From Metaphire vulgaris (taxonomy: Eukaryota; Annelida; Clitellata; Crassiclitellata; Megascolecidae), in the NCBI GenBank assembly GCA_018105865.1, contig CM030861.1, positions 6,318,884 through 6,382,883 of the forward strand: a stretch of DNA of 64,000 bases, given 5' to 3'. The notes under the pieces are model-generated. The model made no database searches. It was given only the letters and a program-made list of their open reading frames with translations, and was not told the DNA's origin. Shown here piece after piece: positions 56,908 through 61,266 of the stretch (position 1 is its first letter; every line of letters begins with the position of its first letter). The position numbers and the translations under genes were made by a program.

Positions 56908-57634
56908 GATGTCTTAGGAGGTAGTCCATTGTATCTTTGGCATCAAATTTAGGAATCACATTAGTCACCAAGATGGCTCTGGCTAGAGAGAGGGAGAGAC
57001 TGGCAGCTATAATGATTTGCAGGCTACCTGTTGCAAATCCTGGTTTGAAAAATTTGCATGAGGGTTCATCCATACAATATGTGTATGCAAAGAGGAGGAC
57101 GGTGTTGAATTTAGGAGATTTTACATATGTACGGTGTGCAAACGGGGGGTGGGTTGAATATATGCCTTTTTGTGTATGTGTTATATGAATGAGCCTGATT
57201 AATATTGAAAATCCTGTACTAGTAGATTTTATTCAAAAATCAATCAACTTATTTGATCTATAAAAATTCTATTAAGTATTCTGACAGCTGCATATATACT
57301 TTGTACCCAGGGTGCGATTTGTGACCTGGAGCAGTGGGGGTGGGGGGGATATGTCAAGCTTGGGGGATGTAGTTGTTGGGGAAATGTAGCAGTGGGGGGA
57401 TGTAGTGGTGGAGGGGTGTAGCAGTGGGGGGATGCAGTTGGGCAGTGGAGGGGAAATCCCCTCCCCCCTACAAATCACACCCCGTTTGTACCAGACAGAA
57501 AGTGAATTTGTGTGTTGTTTGTTGAAAATGTGTCATAGGGTAAGGGTCTGATGAACACTTACTGGGTGAGAGGTAAAAAGAATTTCCGTCTCTCACTTCC
57601 TGACTTTGACACCATTCCACTGCAGTCAGACTAG
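20631..57634 (+). CDS. Receptor (membrane) guanylate cyclase, natriuretic-peptide-receptor-like, 20 coding exons
   Basis: Coding exons: 20631-21336, 24772-24945, 32309-32514, 34192-34327, 36874-37131, 39192-39273, 43989-44085, 44662-44817, 45360-45440, 47299-47475, 48728-48890, 49407-49568, 49713-49887, 50684-50824, 51889-52012, 52462-52530, 53647-53818, 54917-55015, 56425-56516, 57539-57634. All phases agree; 3366 nt, 1121 residues. Residues 1-30 resemble a signal peptide; 40-490 form the ligand-binding domain ([21 protein letters not shown]) and end in a cysteine-bearing juxtamembrane stretch (CGWDRNLC). The membrane helix is about 494-518. Residues 540-855 are a kinase homology domain: VAVKK keeps the beta-3 Lys, HGH and TDYG replace HRD and DFG, so it is a pseudokinase. 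Dimerisation coil 862-905; cyclase 915-1110. Metal ligands D931 and D975, guanine contacts E971 and C1042, and N1049/R1053 are present, so the product should make cGMP from GTP. The start codon and the exon 11 donor (GTGACA at 48891) are the least certain points. Confidence 0.93.
21359..21805 (-). mobile_element. tRNA-derived SINE, near full length, with LINE-like tail
   Basis: On the - strand it starts with a tRNA-like head: A box TAGCAGAGTGG (21774-21784) and B-box-like AGTTCGATATC (21731-21741). The 3' part ends GCATTATGAAGTGGCACTATAGAAGTTTAAGATTAGATT, with TAGAT repeats at 21358-21377. The same tail closes the LINE at 40972-41395. Further copies: 22136-22260 (-, tail), 46900-47060 (+, head), 51098-51210 (-, tail), 55588-55660 (-, tail). 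Confidence 0.82.
22136..22260 (-). mobile_element. SINE 3' tail fragment (same family as 21359-21805)
   Basis: TCTAATCTAATCTTAAACTTCTATAGCACCGCTTCATAATACACAG is the inverted tail. Only the last 125 bp are kept. Confidence 0.8.
22293..22460. mobile_element. Hairpin MITE
   Basis: Two arms of about 60 bp (22293-22354 and 22398-22460, e.g. TTGTGACAACTC and GAGTTGTCACAA, GGTCTTTCCATTGT and ACAATGGAAAGACC) surround a spacer of about 45 bp. Non-coding; inferred foldback MITE. Confidence 0.65.
22700..23790 (+). mobile_element. LINE (CR1-like) RT pseudogene with (AAT)n tail
   Basis: The + strand reads [31 protein letters not shown] (YADD changed to YADN), [17 protein letters not shown], then after a frameshift near 23095 [29 protein letters not shown] and [18 protein letters not shown], ending at 23696. 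A TAA repeat array (23745-23786) forms the tail. 5'-truncated and inactive. Confidence 0.92.
23745..23786. repeat. (AAT)n microsatellite
   Basis: 14 AAT units directly after a LINE 3' end, most likely grown from the LINE tail. Confidence 0.95.
24205..24500 (-). mobile_element. RTE-type LINE 3' end with (ACAAG)n tail
   Basis: The - strand frame 24228-24440 reads [38 protein letters not shown] and [13 protein letters not shown], the usual C-terminus of RTE-like ORFs. The tail is a short ACAAG tandem at 24208-24226. Confidence 0.85.
24960..25119 (+). repeat. hAT-end-like repeat (AATGTTTCCTCTA type)
   Basis: CAATGTTTCCTCTACATTTTTGTAGT...GCAAAATTTTACATGGAAAGTCACCTT aligns with 63005-63090. It is the terminal part of an interspersed DNA transposon. 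Confidence 0.55.
25124..26283. mobile_element. piggyBac-like MITE with TTAA target site, split by a hAT element
   Basis: TTAA-CCCTTTCGCCCCTATGG on the left and GGTACAGGG-TTAA on the right are piggyBac-style ends. Without the 885-bp hAT insertion plus its duplicated site the element is about 267 bp. Non-coding. The CpG-rich ends are diverged from each other. Confidence 0.55.
25202..26086. mobile_element. hAT-like element with GGGTAC subterminal arrays
   Basis: 885 bp. Ends TAGGGATGTGCGGGTA and GTACCCGCACAACTCTA are inverted; the 8-bp duplication GTTCCCAC is perfect (25194-25201, 26087-26094). Both ends have 120-230 bp of ACGGGTACGGGTA arrays. The interior keeps a start-like exon [17 protein letters not shown] ending at a GTAAAG donor near 25602, as in hAT/BED genes. 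Confidence 0.92.
27040..28570 (+). mobile_element. Non-LTR reverse transcriptase pseudogene
   Basis: Open from 27029 to 27874: [61 protein letters not shown] and [13 protein letters not shown] are RT motifs 0 to B. A frameshift near 27760 moves the YADD motif (VYADDTTLF) to another frame. The maturase-like C-terminus follows ([40 protein letters not shown]) to about 28560 with a second shift. Endonuclease missing. Confidence 0.93.
28575..28720 (+). repeat. Unclassified interspersed repeat
   Basis: TTTTCCAGGGGGTGCAAAACAAGGTTTTGTGATGAAAG and GGGGTGCAATTGAACC match 2935-2970 and 3190-3215 in diverged form. Confidence 0.45.
29395..29525 (-). mobile_element. tRNA-derived SINE head, second family
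   Basis: On the - strand: A box TGGCAGAGTGGG (29501-29512) and B-box-like GGGTTTAAGCC (29460-29470), then TAGTGGCTTTCACACAGGCAGTAATGCC. A second copy on the same strand at 58241-58735 is split by a hAT MITE. Confidence 0.7.
29530..30235. other. Guanylate cyclase intron 2, unclassified
   Basis: A-rich sequence. Part of 29880-30140 ([10 protein letters not shown]) resembles the linker before the RT of a LINE, but no secure motif is present. Confidence 0.3.
30250..30349. ncRNA. Near-perfect 100-nt hairpin, candidate small-RNA precursor
   Basis: Arms 30250-30278 and 30321-30349 are inverted with one mismatch in 29 positions. An internal bulge region is followed by a second stem (ACTCAGGT/ACCTGAGT) and a 9-nt loop TACTACTAT. 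The overall shape resembles a microRNA or hairpin-RNA precursor, but a small foldback MITE would look the same. It lies in an intron of the receptor guanylate cyclase. Confidence 0.3.
30536..30810. repeat. Compound microsatellite (ATT)n-(AGC)n-(AGT)n
   Basis: ATT units to about 30604, then AGC and AGT triplets with short interruptions. Confidence 0.97.
31492..31520. repeat. (GT)n microsatellite
   Basis: About 13 GT units preceding a hAT end. Confidence 0.9.
31542..31946. mobile_element. hAT-like non-autonomous element (CAGAGGTGAGCAAACT type)
   Basis: Left end CAGAGGTGAGCAAACTGGCCCACGGGCC and right end GGCCATTTAAAGAAAAAATTTGCCCACCTCT are inverted, with the usual G/C-rich GGCCC blocks of hAT elements. 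No clear 8-bp duplication was found. Confidence 0.65.
32837..33907. mobile_element. DNA transposon with ATTGCCAGAT ends, carrying a LINE insertion
   Basis: Left end TTAGGATTGCCAGAT, right end ATCTGGCAACCCT. The 8-bp duplication AGATTTAG is perfect (32829-32836, 33908-33915). A LINE on the - strand occupies about 32950-33720, so the original element was about 300 bp. Confidence 0.75.
32950..33720 (-). mobile_element. LINE (CR1/L2-like) RT C-terminal part with full 3' tail
   Basis: The - strand reads [65 protein letters not shown] and [15 protein letters not shown], ending at 33025. The 3' UTR is GTGGTTCTCACACAGGGCAGTCC...CTTGTTATATTATATT with a TATAT tail (32941-32961). This tail is shared with the SINE at 51560-51770. 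Confidence 0.92.
34328..35050. other. Guanylate cyclase intron 4, mostly unclassified
   Basis: No ORF of note. A C-rich patch at 34680-34810 (GGCCCCCAAC, GGGCCCCCC) looks like the remains of a short transposon. The segment from 35030 is a LINE tail. Confidence 0.35.
35030..35540 (+). mobile_element. LINE 3' tail split by a MITE
   Basis: ATCGATTGATACTCTTAGAG stops at 35056 and CTTAGAGTATTAAAACTGGTGCTATAAAAGTGCATTATT resumes at 35458, matching the tail at 6583-6635. The tail passes into ATT/ATTAAT repeats. Confidence 0.7.
35057..35455. mobile_element. Short DNA transposon with doubled GACAAGC module
   Basis: Ends CAGTGTTTATTCTAGCC and GGCCTAGAATAAACACTG are near-perfect inverted repeats flanked by a roughly 8-bp CTTAGAG-type duplication. 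Modules at 35140-35161 and 35191-35212 lie 51 bp apart in the same orientation; a truncated third is at 35264-35273. Confidence 0.85.
35605..35945. mobile_element. Short DNA transposon with GACAAGC modules
   Basis: C-rich ends (CAGGGATATCTTTACAGCCCCC left, CTTAGAAATAACACTGAC right) are imperfect inverted repeats. An inverse module is at 35753-35775 and a partial one near 35830-35845. Confidence 0.5.
36053..36186. repeat. (ATT)n/(ATC)n microsatellite
   Basis: ATT units pass into ATC units, with ATTAAAGTCTCGTGAATT flanking both at 35535 and 36184, so it may be a 3' tail of a duplicated element. Confidence 0.93.
36440..36600 (-). mobile_element. tRNA-derived SINE fragment
   Basis: On the - strand the B box GGGTTCAAACC (36522-36532) is perfect and an A-box-like GGCATAATGGTCAAG lies about 50 nt upstream. 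The tail is not identified. Confidence 0.5.
36636..36711. repeat. (TG)n(TA)n microsatellite
   Basis: Six TG units and about 30 TA units next to a degenerate TATATA stretch. Confidence 0.96.
37215..37304. repeat. (CCTTT)n and (GT)n microsatellites
   Basis: TTTCC/TGTCC pentamers at 37217-37263 and GT units at 37280-37303. Confidence 0.9.
37860..38627 (-). mobile_element. Deleted mariner-like element
   Basis: Flanked by TA (37858-37859, 38628-38629). Ends CGAGGGTTATTCCATTAATAAGTT and TTTATGGAATGATCCTCCTCG are part of inverted repeats of roughly 100 bp. The - strand keeps the N-terminal HTH part of a mariner transposase ([18 protein letters not shown] with a frameshift inside). The catalytic part is gone. 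Confidence 0.85.
38640..39015 (-). mobile_element. LINE RT C-terminal fragment
   Basis: The - strand reads [27 protein letters not shown] then [19 protein letters not shown] in one frame, typical of the region after the RT core. Heavily decayed. Confidence 0.7.
39360..39847 (+). mobile_element. LINE (CR1-like), proximal part, interrupted
   Basis: [50 protein letters not shown], and [30 protein letters not shown] are the region leading to RT motif A. The reading is cut at 39847 by an RTE element and resumes at 40983 with [12 protein letters not shown]. Confidence 0.85.
39848..40971 (-). mobile_element. RTE-type LINE, 5'-truncated, with 11-bp target duplication
   Basis: Flanked by TACCCGGTAAT (39837-39847 and 40972-40982). 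On the - strand: [14 protein letters not shown] (motif A), [13 protein letters not shown] (motif B), [12 protein letters not shown] (motif C), [11 protein letters not shown] region, [12 protein letters not shown] and [15 protein letters not shown]. The frame is open from 40971 to 40488 and again 40437 to 39877, with one shift between. The tail is (ATG)n at 39846-39867. A relatively young insertion. Confidence 0.94.
40972..41395 (+). mobile_element. LINE (CR1-like), distal part with tail
   Basis: [11 protein letters not shown] at 40984, an internal deletion, then [34 protein letters not shown], and a 3' UTR ending GCATTATGAAGCGGCGCTATAGAAGTTTAAGATTAGATT. This 3' end is the same as the SINE tail at 21359-21490. 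Confidence 0.85.
41422..42396 (+). mobile_element. Tc1/mariner-superfamily element with about 185-bp terminal inverted repeats
   Basis: 975 bp flanked by TA (41420-41421, 42397-42398). The ends begin CAGGGTGTAAAAGTGAAAAG and stay inverted-identical for about 185 bp with few mismatches. The centre encodes a transposase remnant on the + strand: [17 protein letters not shown] (here with one or two changes), [20 protein letters not shown] and an end KAKGAWAF near 42098, the DDE_3-type C-terminal half. The N-terminal half is deleted. Confidence 0.93.
42640..42725 (+). mobile_element. GCGCTATA-type LINE 3' tail
   Basis: TCTGAAGAGGTGCTATAAATAGTCTATTACATTACATT; coding part not recognised. Confidence 0.5.
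43131..43324. mobile_element. Pogo/Tigger-like MITE
   Basis: TA-flanked (43129-43130, 43325-43326). Ends CAGTAGATCTTTGTTATTGTTATAA and TTATAACAAAGTTCTCTACTG are inverted. Interior TATAACGTAT motifs recur. 194 bp, non-coding. Confidence 0.75.
43469..43543. repeat. (ATT)n microsatellite
   Basis: About 24 ATT units with one AAT interruption. Confidence 0.96.
45618..45811. mobile_element. hAT-like MITE (CAGGGACGGCGCTG type)
   Basis: Inverted ends CAGGGACGGCGCTG and CAGCGCCGCCTCTG. The 8-bp duplication CTTGGTTA is perfect (45610-45617, 45812-45819). 194 bp, G/C-rich, in a guanylate cyclase intron. Confidence 0.88.
45815..45890 (+). mobile_element. LINE 3' tail (TAATG)n
   Basis: CTCTATAGTGCTATAGAGCCAATTCG then GTAATGAACTGTAATGTAATGTAAC; the tail into which the MITE 45618-45811 inserted. 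Confidence 0.5.
45900..46895. other. Guanylate cyclase intron 9, unclassified part
   Basis: No gene or clear repeat family recognised; small open frames are short and without motifs. Confidence 0.35.
46900..47060 (+). mobile_element. tRNA-derived SINE, head part (family of 21359-21805)
   Basis: A box TGGCAGAGTTG (46909-46919) and a perfect B box GGTTCAAGACC (46953-46963). Downstream, CGACTCAGCCTTACTCACTAGAGGGCGGTGGTAAAATGAGGAGCAG matches the inverse copy at 21640-21710. Confidence 0.8.
47512..48077. mobile_element. hAT non-autonomous element (GGGGTCCCCAAAGTA type)
   Basis: Ends TGGGGTCCCCAAAGTACGGCC and AAACTTTGGAGACCCCG are inverted. The duplicated site GCTTAGAA / GCTTAGAC agrees at seven of eight positions. 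G/C-rich GGCCCACAGGCC and GGCCTGCGGC blocks mark both ends. It starts 37 bp after the exon 10 donor of the guanylate cyclase. Confidence 0.8.
48178..48595 (+). mobile_element. LINE fragments: CTCACACAGG tail and an RT C-terminal piece
   Basis: 48178-48240 is the GTGGTTCTCACACAGGGCAGTCC tail. From 48296, [26 protein letters not shown] and after a frameshift [13 protein letters not shown] and [17 protein letters not shown] form the C-terminal part of an RTE-like LINE. Confidence 0.8.
49344..49372. repeat. (TTGA)n microsatellite
   Basis: Seven TTGA units 35 bp before guanylate cyclase exon 12; together with TGAAGTTTATA-like flanks it may be a tail of the TCAATCAATCAA type seen at 51105. Confidence 0.9.
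50295..50570 (+). mobile_element. LINE 3' end (family of 6347-6640)
   Basis: [19 protein letters not shown] in one frame, then a tail ATTGATACCATTGAGTATTAGAACTAGTGCTTAAAAGTG and AT-rich repeats. Confidence 0.75.
51098..51210 (-). mobile_element. SINE 3' tail fragment with (TGAT)n
   Basis: TCAATCAATCAATCAGTCAACTTCTATAGCGCCACTATCATAATGCCC is the inverted tail of the family at 21359-21805. Confidence 0.75.
51560..51770 (+). mobile_element. tRNA-Asp-derived SINE with LINE-like tail
   Basis: The head 51563-51629 folds as a tRNA: acceptor stem with one mismatch, D arm short by about two bases, perfect T stem CTGGG/CCCAG. The body follows the tRNA-Asp pattern (TCCTCGTTAGTATAGT), but the anticodon position reads GCC. 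After an unrelated middle part it ends GTGGTTCTCACACATGG...ACCACTCTAAACCCTGTTAT, the tail of the LINE at 32950-33720. Confidence 0.8.
52531..53646. other. Guanylate cyclase intron 16, G-rich repeats
   Basis: 52980-53470 holds G-rich unclassified repeats, including two copies of TGATAGAATCATT(T/G)GTTGCAG (53161 and 53232) and GGGTGGGTGG tracts at 53020-53045 and 53440-53475. The rest is AT-rich without recognised content. Confidence 0.4.
53925..54075 (-). mobile_element. LINE/SINE 3' end with (ATT)n
   Basis: On the - strand: AAAGCGCTTTTGATTTTGGATTTTAAACC, AGCGCTATATAAATTGTCC, then AAT repeats (53927-53961). The same tail is at 56770-56906 on the + strand. Confidence 0.7.
54560..54734. mobile_element. 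hAT-like MITE, CAGTGGCGGCTC family, copy 2
   Basis: Ends CAGTGGCGGCTCCAGGAT and GTGGAGCCGCCACTG. The 8-bp duplication GTGCTGAG is perfect (54552-54559, 54735-54742). Confidence 0.93.
55119..55488. mobile_element. hAT MITE (CAGTGGTTCTTAACC type)
   Basis: Ends CTGTGGTTCTTAACC and GGTTAAGAACCACTG are inverted. The flanking octamers TGTTAAAG and TTTTAGAG agree at six of eight positions. Non-coding; older than the CAGTGGCGGCTC copies. Confidence 0.75.
55588..55660 (-). mobile_element. SINE 3' tail fragment
   Basis: CAATCAATAAACTTCTATGGCACCACTATCATAATGTCCAGGGCATCA is the inverted tail of the 21359-21805 family. Confidence 0.7.
56193..56386. mobile_element. hAT-like MITE, CAGTGGCGGCTC family, copy 3
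   Basis: Ends CAGTGGCGGCTCTAGGAT and GTGGAGCCGCCACTG. The 8-bp duplication ATTCCTGT is perfect (56185-56192, 56387-56394). It lies 38 bp before guanylate cyclase exon 19, close to the expected branch point region. Confidence 0.94.
56680..56906 (+). mobile_element. LINE/SINE 3' end with (AAT)n
   Basis: AAAGCACTTTTGATTTTGGTTTTTATCTATTTTACAGTGCTATATAAATCGTACTGG then AAT units (56837-56906). Confidence 0.75.
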
Positions 57635-57868
57635 AGTTCAAATATATTAAACAAATATCGTCAACAGATATCATTTACGTGATTATTTTATTTTGAATCC
57701 TGATGTAATTTTGTAAACTATGCTTTTCTAATAACGTTGAATGCAGGGTTTATTCAATGCCTTTTTGAAACAATACAGTAACACAGTTGTTAGCAATATA
57801 CACCTGCAGATTTCCTTTTCGTAGCCCTGGTAGGAAAATTGATTTTAGTTTGCATTTCAGTTGTATTA

Positions 57869-57874
57869 AATAAA
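57869..57874 (+). terminator. Candidate polyadenylation signal of the guanylate cyclase
   Basis: AATAAA 235 nt after the stop codon. Use is inferred. Confidence 0.4.
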
Positions 57875-58240
57875 ATTAATGAAATAGTGACTTCAGCCAA
57901 ATTATTTTATGTGGTTGCTTTTAATATATTTGTGCTGCTAGTTTGTAAACTGTATTTTGTATTAAATTTGAATGCAAAGAGCATTTATATTATACCTTAT
58001 TTAAATCTATAGATATTGTGTTATTTATTTAATTTTAAAATTATTAGTATTATCCCTTTCAGACCTACATGTAGTAGCCTGTTAGCGATCTCCGGTACTC
58101 TTTCCAAGATTTTACTACCGTCAGTACCATTTTATCAATTGTTCAAACCAAGTTAACAATGAAAGCAATTTGGTCAGCAAGACAGTAGCTATATCAATAT
58201 TTTTTTAAAAAATTATTTCATACACAGTCTACCACATCAA
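57875..58240. other. No recognisable content
   Basis: AT-rich intergenic sequence after the guanylate cyclase; no ORF or repeat family seen. Confidence 0.4.
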
Positions 58241-58735
58241 CTTGGCGTGATTTAATGTGGCTTAGGAGGCATTACTGCCTGGGAAAGCCACTGAGAGCCA
58301 GTGGCGGCAACACATGGAGAGCCAGAGGACCCGTGCCCTCCCCCCCTATTGAATGTCTGTTCCCCTGTTGGGACCATAAACTTACTACTACATACCTATC
58401 AACAAATGGCTGGTCCCATGCTTAGAAGTTGCCACCCAAACGGCCCCCACATGCCAAATCCTGGAGCCAGGCCTGAGGAGAGGGGGAGGGTGCAGCCGGT
58501 ACATTGTTCCAGGGCCCATGGAGCTCAAAAGGGCCCGGGTCCGGTGATGATGATGTATAACAATAGTGTGAAACCATAAGAAGACTGACAAGCAAAAAAT
58601 TCAACAACTTTTTCACACATTTGACTCGTGAATATATTTTTTTTACCGGGGCCCGGAAATTCTCTCGGCGGACCTGCCTGGAGCCGCCACTGCTAGGGAC
58701 GCTAACGGGGCTTAAACCCGCTACTTCGTGTTCTT
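58241..58735 (-). mobile_element. tRNA-derived SINE, split by a hAT MITE
   Basis: 58241-58298 and 58693-58735 together match 29395-29470 (GATTTAATGTGGCTTAG, GGCATTACTGCCTG, GCTAACGGGGCTTAAACCCGCT). The MITE 58299-58692 interrupts it. Confidence 0.75.
58299..58692. mobile_element. hAT-like MITE, CAGTGGCGGC family, copy 4 (longer variant)
   Basis: Starts CAGTGGCGGCAACA and ends GGAGCCGCCACTG. Flanking octamers CTGAGAGC and CTAGGGAC agree at five of eight positions. The first 175 bp match copies 1-3; the extra right part holds a module-like GACAAGC-A6 at 58586 and looks like a second element fused or inserted. Confidence 0.8.
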
Positions 58736-58979
58736 GACTTCAGTCGATGGTCGCGCCATGATTTGAATCGTAAGCCCTCATTGTTGAATCCAATAGGCCA
58801 GTCCGATTTTCCGGTCACAGTTATGGCCTATGGCGGGCCTAAGCTTAAATGGTGTGTGCGTGACGTGCCTGATGTCCATTGGCACAGTCACAAATTAAGA
58901 GGAAAGAGCGGTTAGAAGGGGGCTCTCTAGCTGATCAGGCCAAGACTAGTGGTTGTAATGGTGATAAGGTTGCAATCGA

Positions 58980-59880
58980 ATAGATGTCGCATACATGGGC
59001 GTAGCCAGGAATTTGGCGGCAGACTATAGAATCCTACATACAAAATATATCTTATTTCAGAGTCTGAACTGCATTTTTGGGACAAGTCTCTGCCCCTTGT
59101 TTGACGCCTGCGGTGAGAGTACGCCCTAATTAATTAGAGCCTAGATCAGTGTTGCATACATGCTGGATAGGGGGAAATACCCCGTACCCCAGTCTTAGAT
59201 TTAAACCAAAAATGTGCATCTCAGTGTGTAATGCGATGACAATTTCTCACCACTCCCCCGAAACCACCCCCTCGAACTGTCACAAATCCCCATGGCAGAG
59301 AAGAGGGTATGCAACCGGGGCATAGAGACGGGGTGGTATTATTATGGTATGACGGTATAAATACCCCCAAATCAGTCTACCTTAAAGTTTTTTATGTGAC
59401 TTATATGTGGTTTATGGGCTGTCCATTAATTATGTCATTTTTGGGCAATTTTTGACCCCCTTCCCCTTGTCAACAACTCAACTTTCAGTTACCCCCCCCC
59501 CCATAATTACGTCAAAAACTTTTGACCCCCCCTCTAAGATCAATGACAGGTCCCAATAACAAAGTTATTATTTTGCGGTGATGACCATTTTTCCTGTTTT
59601 GCTCATCGAGTGTCAAAATGTGGCGGTGATGACCTTTTTTCCATTGTAATAAGTAGTATTCCGTGAAATTTCCTATTTTTGATTATTTTTATAAAGTGAA
59701 ATTGTTGACGTCAACTTCTCTTGACCCCACCCCCGCTTCCTCTGTCAACAACTGTCAAACTTTTTCAAACCCCTTCCCCTAAATTGTTGACGTAATTAAT
59801 GGACAGTCCCTTATGTGGTTTATAGTTAAGATTTATACCTCCAAAATATTTATACTCCCGAATCAAATTCCTGGCTACAC
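58980..59880. mobile_element. Unclassified element with GGCGTAGCCAGGAATT ends, split by a MITE
   Basis: GGCGTAGCCAGGAATTTGG at 58999 and AATTCCTGGCTACACCTA at 59867-59884 are inverted. The text AAATCAGTCTACCTTAAA at 59370 recurs at 60978. The MITE 59416-59810 lies inside. Confidence 0.45.
59416..59810. mobile_element. MITE with GGGCTGTCC terminal repeats, copy 2
   Basis: Ends GGGCTGTCCATTAATTATGTC and ACGTAATTAATGGACAGTCCC, flanked by TTAT on both sides (59412-59415, 59811-59814); a longer near-repeat TATGTGGTTTAT also flanks it. Aligns with 4549-4956 in inverse orientation. Confidence 0.85.
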
Positions 59881-59887
59881 CTATGTA

Positions 59888-60192
59888 CAGTGGCGGTTCC
59901 ACGTGGGGATGAGTGGGGATGCATCCCCCACCGGACTTTCGGACTTATTTTTTCTTGTGAAACCTACTTTTGAGTAAAAGTCTTGTAAAACTAACCGGGG
60001 ATGACCTTTTTTGCTTGTCAACCTATTTTTCGGTAAAAAATAGTAAAATGAGAGATAACATTTCTTTTTTCCAGCCTTTTTCGGCATAGTTTAGTTACTT
60101 TTCCCTTTTATTTTCACCCCACCACCACCACCACCACCAGCTTTCTATGAATTCATTCATCCCCCCACCAAGAAATCCTGGAACCGCCACTG
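59888..60192. mobile_element. hAT-like MITE (CAGTGGCGGTTCC type) with GACAAGC module
   Basis: Ends CAGTGGCGGTTCCA and TGGAACCGCCACTG are perfect inverted repeats. The octamers CCTATGTA and TCTCTGTA are partly alike. An inverse module lies at 60000-60020; a (CCA)n run lies at 60118-60139. Confidence 0.8.
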
Positions 60193-60572
60193 TCTCTGTA
60201 ATCTGTAATTCTGTATGCAACGCTGGTCTAGACTCACCAGAATTTTTATATAAATAGTTGTTACAATCATTTTCGACACATCAACGACTACAGCAATACT
60301 CGTTAACAATCACCGGGTCCCAGAAATCATGGCTGGCATGCTACATATAGGATACATCTCACTTAACTTTCAGGCTGAAGCTTAGGCCTACTTATTAAAC
60401 GACTGCAGAGGCAACTGAGCATAGATGGCCATTGACTAACTGTCTTCCGTCTTTTTTGCCATTAGGCCTACGACCGGAAACTTTTCTATAATATATCTGC
60501 AGGCTTTTATAAATTTGGATGGGAATGTACAACCGTGAATAGAACATGAGCGTAGCCAGGATCCCGATGCTA

Positions 60573-60829
60573 GCAGGGGCGGATCTATGAGGGCACAGGG
60601 CACGTCCTCCTCAAATCGACCCAGAAAATGTTGTGTGAGTTTCTCATAATGACATAATGCCGAAAAGTTTGAAAGGTACGAATAAGCAAACTAGTGTCGT
60701 TTTTCCATCCCTTTCCATAGGCCTAGCGTTAACACCGTGCATCAATTCATAATAAAGGGGCGAGACAAGACAGAATGGAGCATGGAACACGATGTGCTCT
60801 TCAAACAGAAATTCTGGATCCGCCCCTGG
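60573..60829. mobile_element. MITE with CAGGGGCGGATC ends
   Basis: CAGGGGCGGATCTATGA and TTCTGGATCCGCCCCTG are inverted; the left octamer GATGCTAG and right GATGTAAA share five positions. Confidence 0.65.
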
Positions 60830-60937
60830 ATGTAAAGATACGTTTCTCACATCGTGACGCATATATAGGCCTAAACGTATACTAGATTTGACATTGTCCA
60901 AATTAGAAAGACAGAGGAGAGAGACACAGACAGATAG

Positions 60938-61087
60938 GGGCGTAACGACGGGGGTATATCGGTATATAAACCCCCCAAAATCAGTCTACCTTAAAATTTT
61001 TAATGTGCTTTTAATATTTTTAATTTTTTAAAGATTTATACCCTCAAATCACATTATACCCGCCCAAATTCCTGGCAACGCCCCTGC
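60938..61087. mobile_element. Short DNA transposon with AGGGGCGT ends
   Basis: AGGGGCGTAACGACGGGGG and TTCCTGGCAACGCCCCT are inverted ends; the interior matches 59330-59410. Confidence 0.5.
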
Positions 61088-61093
61088 AGACAG

Positions 61094-61095
<2 letters not shown>

Positions 61096-61161
<66 letters not shown>

Positions 61162-61175
61162 AGGGAGAGAGAGAG
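61096..61175. repeat. (GA)n microsatellite
   Basis: About 80 bp of GA repeat with two GGAG interruptions, 92 bp past the innexin stop codon. Confidence 0.97.
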
Positions 61176-61266
61176 AACCATATGAACCTCAAGCCAATCA
61201 GACGATCCGTCTACGCTCATGATATGTGGAAGGTTGCTATAACAGGTGTCTCTAGATCTCTTCTTT

